Shown piece after piece: positions 1-8,803 of a stretch of 64,000 nucleotides of DNA. Positions within the stretch are counted from its first letter, which is position 1; each line of letters opens with the position of its first letter. Source of the DNA: Adhaeribacter terrigena (GTDB taxonomy: Bacteria > Bacteroidota > Bacteroidia > Cytophagales > Hymenobacteraceae); assembly GCF_016623615.1 (NCBI RefSeq), contig NZ_JAEHFX010000003.1:434001-498000 (forward strand), read 5' to 3'. Both the position numbers and the translations under genes were made by a program. Below the pieces are notes generated by a model that saw only the letters and a list, made by a program, of their open reading frames with translations, was not told the origin of the DNA and ran no database searches.

Positions 1-241
1 CTTTTGCACCGCGTACCATTGGAAAATCGTTCAGATCATTAAAACCCACGCTGCGGGAAATAATCACCGAGTGAGGCCCTGGCTGATCGCTCAGATTGGC
101 TTCTATAATAATTCTTGGTTCGGCATCCTTCAGGTCAATATCCAGCACTTTTTCGCAGGCCGATAGCCCGAGAAAAAGCGCTAATAAAACAAAGCGCAAA
201 ACTATATGGTTTTGCTTAAAAAAAGTCAGGTTCGGTATCAT
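1..241 (-). CDS. DUF4249-type lipoprotein, N-terminal part (cut by window edge)
   Basis: The reading frame begins with ATG at 241-239 and stays open to the left edge, giving about 80 residues. The start has a positively charged, hydrophobic signal sequence ending in a lipobox (LGLSAC), so the mature protein should be a lipoprotein starting at Cys29. The following segment (EKVLDIDLKDAEPRIIIEA) is typical of the N-terminus of DUF4249 proteins of Bacteroidota. Such proteins are commonly encoded directly after a TonB-dependent receptor. Its start codon overlaps the stop codon of the upstream receptor gene (TAATG), so the two are very likely co-transcribed and translationally coupled. The biochemical role of DUF4249 is not known; a function at the outer membrane alongside the receptor is inferred from context. 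Confidence 0.8.
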   Translation of the reverse strand, partial: MIPNLTFFKQNHIVLRFVLLALFLGLSACEKVLDIDLKDAEPRIIIEANLSDQPGPHSVIISRSVGFNDLNDFPMVRGAK

Positions 242-2586
242 TAGAATTTAAAGTTATAGCTGAAAGATGGCACCATTTTAAACAAGGCGACCTGTTTGGC
301 TTCGGTGCGGCTTGGGTCGGTTTCCGAAGGCTCGAACTGAATGACGTAAGCATTTTCGCGGCCATAAACGTTATAAATCGAAAAACTCCAGCTCGATTCA
401 AATTTCTCGGTTTTCTTCCGGATCCAGGTTGCGCCAATATCCAGCCGGTGATAAGCGGGCATGCGATATGCGTTGCGTTCGGTATACAGGTTTTCTATGC
501 GCCCGTTTATCATGTATTTACCGCCCGGAAACGTAATGGCATTGCCCGTGTAATAAACGAAAGTTGAAGAAAATGTCCATTTTTCGTTCAGGTTATAGAT
601 CCCAACTATTGAAATATCGTGCGTCCGGTCTTGTTTGGCCGGGTAATAGTTTCCGCTGTTTATTTCATCAAATTGGCGCTCGGAGCGGGATAAGGTATAA
701 CCCAGCCAGCCGTTGAATTTACCGTATTTCTTTTTCAGGAAAAATTCTACGCCGTAGGCCCGGCCCTCCCCGATCAGCAATTCGGCTTCCACGTTTTCGT
801 TGAAGGTCAGCTGGGCGCCGTCGCGGTAATCGAGTTGGTTTTTCAGGCTTTTGTAATAAACTTCGGTTGAGAATTCGTAGTGGTTATCTTTAAAATTCCG
901 GAAATAACCCAGGGAAACCTGATCGGCGATGCCCGGTTTTACGAACGTACCGGATGGCAGCCACAGGTCGGTCGGGCTGCCGGCGGTGGTATTGGAAAGC
1001 AAATGCAGGTATTGCGCGTTCCGCCCGTAAGACGCTTTTACCGAATGCACTTCGCTTAAGATATAACTCAGTGCCAGGCGTGGTTCCGGCACCACGTAGG
1101 TTTTTACAAATTTCCCGGCACCATGCACGGTTGTATCGATCGGTTCGCCTTCAGCGTTGTTGGTATAAAATGTACCCGGCCCTAAAACGCTGAAGCTGGA
1201 AACCCGCAGGCCGTAAGCCAGGTTCAGGTTTTCGGTAAACTTATAGTCGTGCGAAACATACGCCGCATTTTCCAGGGAATACCGGTTTGGCAGTTTCCGA
1301 CTGTTGATGCTGCTCGATTCGCCGGCAGAGATTGCGCCCGGTACAATTTCGTGGTGAATAGCATTTAAGCCGAATTTAACGATGCTGCGCGCATTCGGGT
1401 AATATTCAAAATCCTGCTTCAGGTTCAGATCGTTGATGCGGGAAATGATGTTGAATTTAGAAGTACCTGCATTTATGTTTACGTTATAATAGTAATTGCT
1501 GTAAATAAGCGAGGTGTTCGAAAACATTTTTTCGCTGAACAGGTGGTTCCAGCGCAGCGTACCGGTAGCATTTCCCCAATCAAAGCCGAATAGTTTCCGA
1601 AAGCCGAGCATATCTTTGCCGAAATAACCCGATAAATAGAGGCGGTTGTTTTCGTTCAGCCGGTAATTGGCTTTGGCATTGATGTCGTAGAAATAAAGCT
1701 GGGAATCGCGGATCGAGCTGTCGGATGAAAGTTTCAGGAAAATATCGGCATAGGAACGGCGCGCCGAGATCATGAACGAACCTTTATCTTTTACGATCGG
1801 ACCCTCCAGACTTAGCCGCGACGAAATTAAACCAATGCCGCCGCTCACGCCAAACTTCTGGTTATTGCCATCGTTCATTTTAATATCGAGCACCGACGAT
1901 AAACGCCCGCCGTATTCCGCCGGCATACCGCCTTTAAAAACCGTTACGTTCTTGATCGCATCGGAATTAAAAACCGAGAAAAAGCCCAGCAAATGCGAAG
2001 CGTTGTAAACCGGCGCTTCATCGAGCAAGATCAGGTTCTGGTCGGAGCTGCCGCCGCGCACGTAAAACCCGCCGTTGCCCTCTCCTGCCGATTTAATGCC
2101 CGGAATCAGCTGTAGGGTTTTGATCACGTCGCGTTCGCCCATTAAAACCGGGATGGTATTGATCTCGCGCATATCCAGTTTTTCAACGCCCATCTGGGTT
2201 TGCACCACATTTTCATTTTTGCGGGTGCTGGTAATTTCTACTTCCTGCAAGGTTCTTTCCTGCCCCGAAATGCCAAAATCAAGTTTAAGGTTCTGATTCA
2301 GCAAAATGGCTTTCTGATTGGGTTCGTAGCCGATGTACTGGGCCACCAGGGTGTATTTACCTTCGGGAAGGGAAAGCGAATAAAAGCCGTAGGAATTGGT
2401 TACAGCGCCGGTTGCTGGCAGTTCTTTTACCGCTACAGAAGCGCCGATCAGTTCTTCGCCGGTACGGGAATCGCGTACGTAGCCGCTGATCGTAAATTTA
2501 TTCTGAGCAAAAGAAGGAAAAAAACTGATCAGAAAAAACAAGAGCAAAAGTCCTCGCCTGGCATTAACGTGAAAAGATGGTAACAT
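241..2586 (-). CDS. TonB-dependent outer-membrane receptor with N-terminal carboxypeptidase-like regulatory domain
   Basis: An outer-membrane beta-barrel that should import a substrate using TonB energy. The ATG at 2586 is preferred over a TTG 36 bases upstream because it places a clean signal peptide (LLLLFFLISFFPSFAQ) at the N-terminus, giving 781 residues. Residues about 30-115 form a CarboxypepD_reg-like domain (ISGYVRDSRTGEELIGA). Next comes a plug domain with the pattern GGFYVRGGSSDQNLILLD and an AEYGGRLSSVLDIK motif, then the barrel, ending in an aromatic Phe. The family matches the group of TonB receptors that sit upstream of DUF4249 lipoproteins, as here. The substrate cannot be told from the sequence. 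The upstream region 2587-3052 is AT-rich and presumably holds the promoter. Confidence 0.9.
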   Translation of the reverse strand: MLPSFHVNARRGLLLLFFLISFFPSFAQNKFTISGYVRDSRTGEELIGASVAVKELPATGAVTNSYGFYSLSLPEGKYTLVAQYIGYEPNQKAILLNQNLKLDFGISGQERTLQEVEITSTRKNENVVQTQMGVEKLDMREINTIPVLMGERDVIKTLQLIPGIKSAGEGNGGFYVRGGSSDQNLILLDEAPVYNASHLLGFFSVFNSDAIKNVTVFKGGMPAEYGGRLSSVLDIKMNDGNNQKFGVSGGIGLISSRLSLEGPIVKDKGSFMISARRSYADIFLKLSSDSSIRDSQLYFYDINAKANYRLNENNRLYLSGYFGKDMLGFRKLFGFDWGNATGTLRWNHLFSEKMFSNTSLIYSNYYYNVNINAGTSKFNIISRINDLNLKQDFEYYPNARSIVKFGLNAIHHEIVPGAISAGESSSINSRKLPNRYSLENAAYVSHDYKFTENLNLAYGLRVSSFSVLGPGTFYTNNAEGEPIDTTVHGAGKFVKTYVVPEPRLALSYILSEVHSVKASYGRNAQYLHLLSNTTAGSPTDLWLPSGTFVKPGIADQVSLGYFRNFKDNHYEFSTEVYYKSLKNQLDYRDGAQLTFNENVEAELLIGEGRAYGVEFFLKKKYGKFNGWLGYTLSRSERQFDEINSGNYYPAKQDRTHDISIVGIYNLNEKWTFSSTFVYYTGNAITFPGGKYMINGRIENLYTERNAYRMPAYHRLDIGATWIRKKTEKFESSWSFSIYNVYGRENAYVIQFEPSETDPSRTEAKQVALFKMVPSFSYNFKF

Positions 2587-3052
2587 GAACAAGATAAGTG
2601 AATTAAGGTGCAAAGGTGCCAATTAAAAATGAATAGAAAATAGTTTTAGCGTTATTTTATATACCGTTTTGCTTTCCCATTAAACAAAACGCTTCCTGAG
2701 CGGTTGCTAAATTTAACCTTAAGAACGTATTTTTGTTTAAAAGAAATATAAATAAATTAAACAATAAAAAATAAATTAGTAAAGATTAATTTCAGCAATA
2801 GCATTAACGATACCCCGAAGCTAAAATAGATTTACAGAATTTTTACTTTGTTTCATATTATTTTTGTGCTTCATGAACATTGTAATTTCTAAAAAGCACA
2901 CTTAAACTCCGAAGCTTTTGCCGCTTTATTGCTACAACAGTTTTTCTGCCCGGAACCCTACCCTTCTGCATAAAAAAAACCTGAACTGCTTAACAGCCAG
3001 GTTTTTTAATTTTTAGTAATCAGGTAATAAATGAAGTAAAGTAAAGTTCTGT
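2587..3052. other. Intergenic, AT-rich; upstream region of the TonB receptor
   Basis: No reading frame with coding character was seen on either strand. It contains the terminator at 2972-3008 and presumably the promoter of the leftward receptor operon. I could not identify a convincing Bacteroidota promoter (TTG, about 19 bases, TAnnTTTG). Confidence 0.6.
2972..3008 (-). terminator. Rho-independent terminator downstream of the holin-family gene
   Basis: An A-run, AACCTG, loop, CAGGTT and a T-run form a short hairpin with T or A tracts on both sides. It lies 45 bases beyond the stop codon of the leftward gene at 3053-3427 and could work in both directions. Confidence 0.6.
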
Positions 3053-3427
3053 TTAATACTCCTGTTCTATTCTTTCCCGATCATCGTCGTTCATGGCACT
3101 GTCTACCAAGGTTCCGGCTGCCGCCAACGCAATTGCAACTATTAAGGCGGGCCAGAATCCATGCACTTTAAAATTATCTACCATTTTATCTACGAGCTTA
3201 ATTATAACTGCCGTAACGATTAACCGAACCAAAAATTCAAGAAAAAATAAGGTTACCAGGTTGAGTGGAAACCGAATGAGCAAGCCAATGGTGGCATTCA
3301 GAATTCCGATCAGGAATGCTACCCAAAGAGCCGTTTTGAAGCTTTTTACTTCGATCTGTGGCATCATGTAAGCCAGGAGCACCAGGACACCCGCACTTAC
3401 CAGCAGGTTTACAATAAATTCGATCAT
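3053..3427 (-). CDS. Phage-holin-family-IV (YvlD-like) small membrane protein
   Basis: A 124-residue integral membrane protein with four hydrophobic segments (about residues 5-25, 33-52, 55-80 and 90-112) and a charged C-terminal tail (NDDDRERIEQEY). The layout, including WVAFLIGILNATIGLLIRFP, matches the family named 'mycobacterial 4TMS phage holin, superfamily IV' (PF04020), which is widespread in bacterial chromosomes. Despite the name there is no phage gene nearby, and the family's function in Bacteroidota is not established. The gene has its own terminator at 2972-3008 and lies 70 bases downstream of msrA in the same direction, so it may be read from the msrA promoter. Confidence 0.75.
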   Translation of the reverse strand: MIEFIVNLLVSAGVLVLLAYMMPQIEVKSFKTALWVAFLIGILNATIGLLIRFPLNLVTLFFLEFLVRLIVTAVIIKLVDKMVDNFKVHGFWPALIVAIALAAAGTLVDSAMNDDDRERIEQEY

Positions 3428-3496
3428 AGTTTTATCAGGTTTGGTTTATTCAGATTGCAGCATACGGAAGCCGAAAATTTTGGGTAATATTCCACC

Positions 3497-4174
3497 TCAT
3501 TTTTTACCGGTTTTCTTCATCCGGCTTGCAAACTCCTTTTCAAATTTCAGCACCTTGGGCCTGGCTACGGAAACTACGTAAGGGTCTTTCGGATTCTTGG
3601 CGTAATAATTCTGGTGGTAGGTTTCGGCGGGCCAGAATTGGGTATAAGGCACCAGTTGCGTTACGATCTTATCTTTGTATTTACCGCTTTTGCTAAGCTG
3701 CGCCAGGTAATTTTCGGCTTGTTTTTTTTGTTGGGGCGAGTGATAAAATACCACCGAACGGTATTGCTTGCCAACATCTGGCCCTTGCCGGTTCAGCGTG
3801 GTCGGGTCGTGGGTGGCAAAGTGCACTTTCAGCAAGTCGGCATAAGAAATCTGCTGCGGGTCGAAGGTGATTTGTACCGATTCAGCGTGGCCGGTTTTCC
3901 CTGTGCTCACATTATTGTAAGTCGGGTTATTTTCTTTGCCGCCGCAATAGCCCGATACCACCCGCTGCACGCCTTGTAAACGCTCGAAGTACGCTTCTGT
4001 GCACCAGAAACAGCCGCCGGCAAAAGTTGCGATCTCCACCTTCCCAGCTACGTCTGCATCCAGGTTTTCAGGTTCCCTGGGTTTATCGGGCGGCGGTACT
4101 ACCTGCGCAAAACAGGAAAACGGTAGCAATATTGAGAGCAAAAGTATCTGCAGGAGTCCGGGTTTTAGCTTCAT
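3497..4174 (-). CDS. msrA: Peptide methionine sulfoxide reductase MsrA, exported
   Basis: Reduces the S-epimer of methionine sulfoxide in oxidised proteins. The catalytic motif GGCFWC places the nucleophilic Cys at about residue 55, followed by the EAYFERLQGV and SGYCGG motifs typical of MsrA. Later conserved parts (YADLLKVHFATHDPTTLNRQ and YRSVVFYHS) are also present. The ATG at 4174 is preferred to the one at 4210 because it begins directly with a signal peptide (LLLSILLPFSCFAQ). The enzyme therefore probably acts in the periplasm, with a proline-rich linker of about 20 residues before the catalytic domain. Only MsrA is present; no MsrB domain is fused or adjacent. Confidence 0.93.
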   Translation of the reverse strand: MKLKPGLLQILLLSILLPFSCFAQVVPPPDKPREPENLDADVAGKVEIATFAGGCFWCTEAYFERLQGVQRVVSGYCGGKENNPTYNNVSTGKTGHAESVQITFDPQQISYADLLKVHFATHDPTTLNRQGPDVGKQYRSVVFYHSPQQKKQAENYLAQLSKSGKYKDKIVTQLVPYTQFWPAETYHQNYYAKNPKDPYVVSVARPKVLKFEKEFASRMKKTGKK

Positions 4175-4277
4175 AAATCCTAGCGTTTTGTTTGTTCTAT
4201 TTAACCTCATCCAGCTAAAATTGTTGTGTCATGGTTTATTTGCTAAACATAATGTTCGCACCTGGGGAAACTTGCAT

Positions 4278-4309
4278 AAAAAAAGCCCGCAGCTTTTGCC
4301 GCGGGCTTT
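4278..4309 (-). terminator. Rho-independent terminator of the SRPBCC gene
   Basis: AAAGCCCGC, a ten-base loop and GCGGGCTTT form a perfect 9-bp GC-rich stem flanked by A and T runs. It lies 20 bases beyond the stop codon of the leftward gene at 4330-5343. Confidence 0.85.
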
Positions 4310-4329
4310 GGAAATCAGGGTAAATAAAA

Positions 4330-5343
4330 TTAAAGCGGATAATAGATTTCGGTGAGCCATTTGGCCGGATCTTTTTCTTTGCCCGGGTCGGTAACGTAAA
4401 CTTCCCAAGGCGAACCTTTTAACGCTTTTTTATTATCCGTAAGCCATTTATCCATGGCCATGTGCGCGCTATAAGTGCCTTCGTGTGGACCGAAATGTGT
4501 GGTAATGGCAACCGGGCCGCCTTTTATTTCTTTGGCTATAATATCGCCGTTGGTTTTACCGGCTTTGTTTACCGGAATAATTGCTTCAAATTCAATTGCT
4601 TTTGGGTCGTATTTGTGATACACAGCAGATGGGTGACCGGCAAATTCGAGTTTGCTCTTTTTCATTTCTGCCGCCATTTTACCGTAAAGTTCGCCTAATT
4701 TTTCAGAGAGTTGCTCCTGGATGCAAACGGCTTTCATGCTTAGAACCTGCTGGGCAGGTATCGTTTTCTCTTCAACGGTAAAAGCAGCAGCTGATGCGGC
4801 TGGCATGTTTTCTACCACGATTTTGAGGTTGTTCAGCCCTTTCTCGAAATCTTTACCCAGCATATCGTCCATGAATAAACCCATGTATTTAGAAGGCACG
4901 TACCACGTCCAGGGCATATCAGCACAATCTGAATCCATACTCCAGGTTACCTTGGTTCCATCTTCTACGGGTTCAAATTTGTACATCGCATAAGAAGTTC
5001 CCATATTACCAAAATCCATGGCCGTTTTAATAGTCTGGTTTGCCTGGCTTTCAGCAATTGTAAGGGCACCGTTGCCAACTTCGTTGCTCGTCCAGCTGTA
5101 TTTGGCGCCTACCCCAGCTTCCGGACCTTCGTAAGTGAGTTGTATATTTGGGTCCATTTGGTGCCACGGCGACCATTTCTCCCAGTTTTTCAGGTTGTTT
5201 ACCTGGTTAAAGGTTGTTTCGGCTTTAGCTTTCATTACAAGCGAGCGCTCCACATGCACTTTACCCGGCAGCAGAAAACTAACCGCGATCAACAAGGCGA
5301 TCAGGCCCAGAAAACCCAGTCCGAGTTTTTTCAAAAGTTTCAT
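4330..5343 (-). CDS. Membrane-anchored SRPBCC domain fused to a GyrI-like effector-binding domain
   Basis: A 337-residue protein. Residues about 5-27 form a single N-terminal membrane anchor. Residues about 28-180 match the polyketide cyclase/SRPBCC fold (VHVERSLVMKAKAE, then NWEKWSPWHQMDP and a YEGPEAGVGAKYSW stretch). Residues about 190-337 resemble the GyrI-like/AraC effector-binding fold (THFGPHEGTYSAHMAMDKWL and a final EIYYPL). Both folds bind small hydrophobic ligands, so a role in ligand binding or sensing near the membrane is inferred; no enzymatic residues are evident. The architecture is common in Bacteroidota. It is a stand-alone gene with its own terminator. Confidence 0.8.
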   Translation of the reverse strand: MKLLKKLGLGFLGLIALLIAVSFLLPGKVHVERSLVMKAKAETTFNQVNNLKNWEKWSPWHQMDPNIQLTYEGPEAGVGAKYSWTSNEVGNGALTIAESQANQTIKTAMDFGNMGTSYAMYKFEPVEDGTKVTWSMDSDCADMPWTWYVPSKYMGLFMDDMLGKDFEKGLNNLKIVVENMPAASAAAFTVEEKTIPAQQVLSMKAVCIQEQLSEKLGELYGKMAAEMKKSKLEFAGHPSAVYHKYDPKAIEFEAIIPVNKAGKTNGDIIAKEIKGGPVAITTHFGPHEGTYSAHMAMDKWLTDNKKALKGSPWEVYVTDPGKEKDPAKWLTEIYYPL

Positions 5344-5521
5344 AAAAGAATTAAGGGTTTGAAAAGTTTAAATTGCAACGCCGAATCTAATACTAATCCG
5401 GAAGCGGTGCAAACAATATTCCGTTAAGGCAATATTGTTTCCGTTAAATAAAAATTGCGCTAACTTTTTTACCCGGAAACGGTACTGTTTTAAGCAACAA
5501 AACACCACTTAATTTCTGAAT

Positions 5522-5785
5522 ATGAAAAATCCGATCTTGCGGATACTTCCGGCCCTGATCTTTACAGGAGTTGCCGCGTTGGCAATTGTCCAGCACCGCG
5601 ACTACGTGGAGGCCGGTATCTGGGCATTATTTGCTTTAGCTGTTGTGCTTCCGGCTTTGCCCGCCTCCGGCAATAATAAACGGACCTTGCAGTTGGTAGC
5701 CGTTGGTTTTATGGTGCTGGGAATAATTTTACTGGTGTTGCGGTTATTGAATATTTTGCCGGTTCCGCTAAGGCCATTGTCTTAG
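5522..5785 (+). CDS. Small integral membrane protein, unknown function
   Basis: An 87-residue protein with three predicted hydrophobic helices (about residues 5-22, 30-47 and 57-80) separated by very short loops, one containing SGNNKRT. The start ATG follows an AT-rich leader. I do not recognise a named family. It converges with the phosphoesterase gene on the other strand, with only 21 bases between the stop codons and no obvious terminator. It is probably a real gene given the clean hydrophobic pattern and codon use like its neighbours. Confidence 0.6.
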   Translation: MKNPILRILPALIFTGVAALAIVQHRDYVEAGIWALFALAVVLPALPASGNNKRTLQLVAVGFMVLGIILLVLRLLNILPVPLRPLS

Positions 5786-5806
5786 GTTTGAATCCTGCAA
5801 AAACTT

Positions 5807-6553
5807 TTAAAACGGCCGGCGGGGTTCGGCATAGAGTTTTTCCGGCGTTACCGATACCGTTTCCATTTCCGGATAGCGCAAGGCTGTTAATTTTCCGCCG
5901 AAAACGCAGCCGGTATCTATGTTGATGGTGTTGTTTAATAAAACGGGTTCGCGCACCGGCGTATGCCCGAAAACGATAAAGGGTTTTCCCATATAATCTT
6001 TGGCCCAATTGATCCTTTGTGGTAAGCCAAAATCATCGAGTTTGCCGGATGTGGGCCCAAATAAAGCCATTTCCCGGGCGCGCTTGCTGCCCGGAACGTG
6101 GAATTTTTCCGGCAAACCCGCGTGCGCGATCAGCAGTTTCTGCTCATCGAACCAAAGCAAATGCGGCAGCATTTCCAGGAAACGCCGGACGCGGATGGAA
6201 AACTGCGGCGGTTCTTTTTCGAGTTGCGCCAGCGTGGTGTCGAGCCCGTGGTTGATCTGTACATTCCGCCCCATGAGTTTGCGCATCAGTTTATCGTCGT
6301 GGTTACCAATTACGGCAAAAGCCCTGTGCTGCCCCACCGCGTGCATTACCAGTTTCAGCACGCCCGGCGAATCAGGTCCCCGGTCCACAAAATCGCCCAC
6401 AAAAGCTGGTTTCCTCCCTTCCGGATGGGAAATTTCGGGAGTATTGCCATGCGGGTGTTTCACATCATAACCAAGTTTTGCCAGCAGCGCCAGCAATTCC
6501 GGGTAACAGCCATGCACATCGCCAATAATATCTAAAAGTATGCTTTGCGGCAT
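5807..6553 (-). CDS. Metallophosphoesterase (PPP family, PrpE/ApaH-like)
   Basis: A 248-residue calcineurin-like phosphoesterase. The metal-binding motifs are all visible: GDVHG (residues 11-15), GDFVDRGP (53-60), GNHD (83-86), and further histidines in LLIAHAG and FGHTPV. This set is typical of bacterial PPP-type enzymes that hydrolyse phosphoproteins or diadenosine tetraphosphate; the substrate cannot be decided from sequence. It is a single-domain cytosolic protein without signal peptide, and stands alone between a convergent small gene and the ACP phosphodiesterase gene. A second, distinct PPP-type enzyme is encoded at 58313-59230 within the defence island. Confidence 0.87.
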   Translation of the reverse strand: MPQSILLDIIGDVHGCYPELLALLAKLGYDVKHPHGNTPEISHPEGRKPAFVGDFVDRGPDSPGVLKLVMHAVGQHRAFAVIGNHDDKLMRKLMGRNVQINHGLDTTLAQLEKEPPQFSIRVRRFLEMLPHLLWFDEQKLLIAHAGLPEKFHVPGSKRAREMALFGPTSGKLDDFGLPQRINWAKDYMGKPFIVFGHTPVREPVLLNNTINIDTGCVFGGKLTALRYPEMETVSVTPEKLYAEPRRPF

Positions 6554-6617
6554 CTTGGATCTGTAAATGCGTGAATTGAGATTGTTGAATTACAAAAAAA
6601 CCGAATGGTCATTAAAC

Positions 6618-7223
6618 TTACGGCAGGGGCTTTGGGTTACCGATCATGGCTATCCGGTTTTGGGAAAACGCTATCAGTTCCGGGAAAAAAAGTCTGAATT
6701 CTTGGGCATAAAGTTCGTAATTCTTTTCCAGTTCCAAGGCAGCGGTCTCCATCCCGGAATGAAACGTGGTTCGCCGGCTTAAACCCGTCAGGGCCTGGTT
6801 TATGCCCTTCAGTTCGGCGTAACTCAAAAGCCAGTTATGCTGCATCATGTGCGGTAGAAATTGCTTTACGCGCTCGGGTAAAATATGCCAGTGCTGCTGC
6901 AAAACGCTATACTTTTCTGCGGTAAAAGTGCTAAGGGGCTGGGGAGAAAAAGCTTCGAAATTGGCAGCCAGAAAATGGTCGTAAAACATATCGGCAATAA
7001 CCGGCGCGTATTTTCCGTATTCCGGCCGCAGGCGGTTTTTGGTAGCCGCCACAACGTCGTTTACATCGGTAAAAGCATCAATTTCGCGGTGCAGTAAAAT
7101 GCCTTGCCGAATGCCTTCCGAAAACTGTAAGATCTGTTTTCCGCGCACCGCATCGGCAATAAAATTCCCGATCATCAATTCCGTATCGGGGCCGGAAAGA
7201 AAAACATGAGCGAGGTAGTTCAA
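6618..7223 (-). CDS. Acyl carrier protein phosphodiesterase (AcpH family, DUF479)
   Basis: A 201-residue HD-like phosphodiesterase that would remove the 4'-phosphopantetheine group from holo-acyl carrier protein. The N-terminus MNYLAHVFLSG, followed by MIGNFIADAVRG, ILLHREIDAFTD and ADMFYDHFLA, is the standard AcpH signature with its metal-binding His and Asp residues. Length is normal for the family. The gene is transcribed leftward and ends 64 bases before the phosphoesterase gene start; coupling with that gene is possible but not required. Confidence 0.9.
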   Translation of the reverse strand: MNYLAHVFLSGPDTELMIGNFIADAVRGKQILQFSEGIRQGILLHREIDAFTDVNDVVAATKNRLRPEYGKYAPVIADMFYDHFLAANFEAFSPQPLSTFTAEKYSVLQQHWHILPERVKQFLPHMMQHNWLLSYAELKGINQALTGLSRRTTFHSGMETAALELEKNYELYAQEFRLFFPELIAFSQNRIAMIGNPKPLP

Positions 7224-7324
7224 GATTCTTTATAAAGTTTGTGATGTGAAAATGCGGAAATAACCCCGGATAAAAAAACACCCTGCATTGCCTGAATGTA
7301 TTTTTTTTCCGAATGCTAAAACAT

Positions 7325-7355
7325 AAAAAAAGCGCCGGAACTGCCGGCGCTTTTT
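7325..7355 (-). terminator. Rho-independent terminator of the Pmp3-domain lipoprotein gene
   Basis: AAGCGCCGG, a short loop and CCGGCGCTT make a strong GC-rich hairpin flanked by A and T runs. It lies about 30 bases beyond the stop of the leftward gene at 7384-7959. Confidence 0.85.
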
Positions 7356-7383
7356 GGTTGCAGCGCGCTGCTGAATTTTGGTT

Positions 7384-7959
7384 TTAAATGGTATCGGTTA
7401 CCACCAGTATAGCGTAGATCATGCCCGGGAAAAAGAACAGAAGCGTAAGCAGCAACGAGATCCAGAAACGACCGTTTAATCCGCCTTCGTGCAGCAAAAC
7501 GCCTACCGGCGGCAGGATAATGGCAAAGATCAGTTCCACAATATTTATAGTAGGTTGCAGGGCTTCCTGGTTACCCGCAGCGGCTTGTTTTTTAAGCTTT
7601 TTCAGTGCACTTTTTAATTCTTTTTTATCGGTTCTGGTAAGCTCGGAATTCAGCCGGGGAGCGGCTTCCGGGGCTTTTATTTCCAAGGCTTTTTCCTGAA
7701 AATTTACCTGCGGTTGTACGGCTGTGGGGGCAATTTCGGGAGTAGCGCTGGCCGTTAGATTTTCCGGCGTTTCTTCTGCTGCAATTTCCTGGTTTAGGAC
7801 TACCTGCTCCGGCTGGCTTTCAGTTTTGGCTAAGGCTTTTTCGGAATGGTAGCCCTGGCTGCGGCCCGAAAACTCGTACTGGCGGGCGGTATTACAGGAA
7901 AAAAATAATTGTCCGACAATGGTTACAGCCAGTAGGTAAAGTAGATTGTTTTTTTTCAT
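7384..7959 (-). CDS. Lipoprotein with C-terminal Pmp3/YqaE-like membrane domain
   Basis: A 191-residue protein that starts with a lipoprotein signal (VGQLFFSC, Cys at residue 22). A low-complexity Glu/Ala/Pro-rich stretch follows (about residues 35-105), then a Lys-rich segment (KKELKSALKKLKKQA). The final 50 residues carry a Pmp3/YqaE-like pair of helices (IFAIILPPVGVLLHEG, then a hydrophobic segment with FFPGMIYAI). Pmp3 proteins are normally about 55 residues of membrane protein; here the domain is appended to a lipoprotein-like leader, an arrangement known in Bacteroidota. The function is unknown; a link to envelope stress is only an inference from the Pmp3 family. Confidence 0.75.
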   Translation of the reverse strand: MKKNNLLYLLAVTIVGQLFFSCNTARQYEFSGRSQGYHSEKALAKTESQPEQVVLNQEIAAEETPENLTASATPEIAPTAVQPQVNFQEKALEIKAPEAAPRLNSELTRTDKKELKSALKKLKKQAAAGNQEALQPTINIVELIFAIILPPVGVLLHEGGLNGRFWISLLLTLLFFFPGMIYAILVVTDTI

Positions 7960-8231
7960 ACGTTTTAGATTTTATTTTAAAGAGTTAAGATTTTAAGCGA
8001 TTGGATCAGAACGGAAAAAAAGATTTCTGTCACCGGGATTATGCTTCCTTAACGCTTTTCCGGTAGTGGGGTTAGGTTGATGGAACAATAATGGGAAAAA
8101 ACGCAACAAAAAAATCTGAAAACGGTTTTCTAGCAACAGGCAACGGCTACGGTGGAATTAAATTTAAATCCATGTGCGTGCTGTATGTTCCACGAAACTT
8201 TTAAAACAAAAAAAAACGAAGCGTTATCATC

Positions 8232-8738
8232 ATGGAAAATTCCCAAAACAAAGCCGAAGGGCTGAAAATGCTGAAAGAAAAAATTAAGGATATTAAAGTG
8301 GCCATGCTTACTTCCGTAAATCCGGATGGTTCGCTCCATTCCCGCCCCATGCAAACGCAGGAAATAAAAGACGACGGGGCTTTATGGTTTTTTACGGGCA
8401 AAAATTCCGGCAAAATTCCTGAAATTAAAAATGATTCGCACGTGAGTTTAGGGTACGCAGATCCGGATAGTAATACCTACGTAGCCGTTTGTGGCAAAGC
8501 AACTTTGGTTTCAGACCAGGCGAAAATAGACGAACTCTGGAACGACATGCTTAAAGCCTGGTTTCCGGAAGGAAAATCTGACCCGAATATTATCCTGCTA
8601 AAAGTAACCATAACCAGCGCCGAATATTGGGATTCCCCGAGCAGCAATGCCGTGCAGCTTTTTGGCATGGTAAAAGCCATGGTTACCGGCGAAGCTTATA
8701 AACCAGGCCCCGGTGAACACGGAAAAATTACAGCCTAG
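8232..8738 (+). CDS. Pyridoxamine 5'-phosphate oxidase-family protein (general stress protein 26-like)
   Basis: A 168-residue split-barrel flavin-binding protein. It has the family pattern VAMLTSVNPDGSLHSRPMQTQ followed by LWFFTGKNSGK and a conserved YWDSPSS element near the C-terminus. These features match the general stress protein 26 branch (PF16242) rather than true PdxH. Members bind FMN or related cofactors, but the reaction is not settled. The start ATG is preceded by a purine-rich stretch. A terminator follows at 8753-8788. Confidence 0.87.
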   Translation: MENSQNKAEGLKMLKEKIKDIKVAMLTSVNPDGSLHSRPMQTQEIKDDGALWFFTGKNSGKIPEIKNDSHVSLGYADPDSNTYVAVCGKATLVSDQAKIDELWNDMLKAWFPEGKSDPNIILLKVTITSAEYWDSPSSNAVQLFGMVKAMVTGEAYKPGPGEHGKITA

Positions 8739-8752
8739 CATTTATGAAATTC

Positions 8753-8788
8753 TTAAAAAAAGGGGGTTAACAGCTCCCTTTTTTATTA
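8753..8788 (+). terminator. Rho-independent terminator
   Basis: An A-run with GGGGG, a short loop (TTAACAGCT) and CCC with a T-run lie 15 bases after the stop codon of the stress-protein gene. The stem is short but strongly flanked by A and T tracts. Confidence 0.6.
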
Positions 8789-8803
8789 AAAAACGCTATC
8801 TTT

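Noticed and set aside
3053-3427. Holin-family protein as a sign of a prophage
   Set aside because: No other phage genes lie near it. The family is widespread in bacterial chromosomes, so the name alone is not evidence for a prophage.
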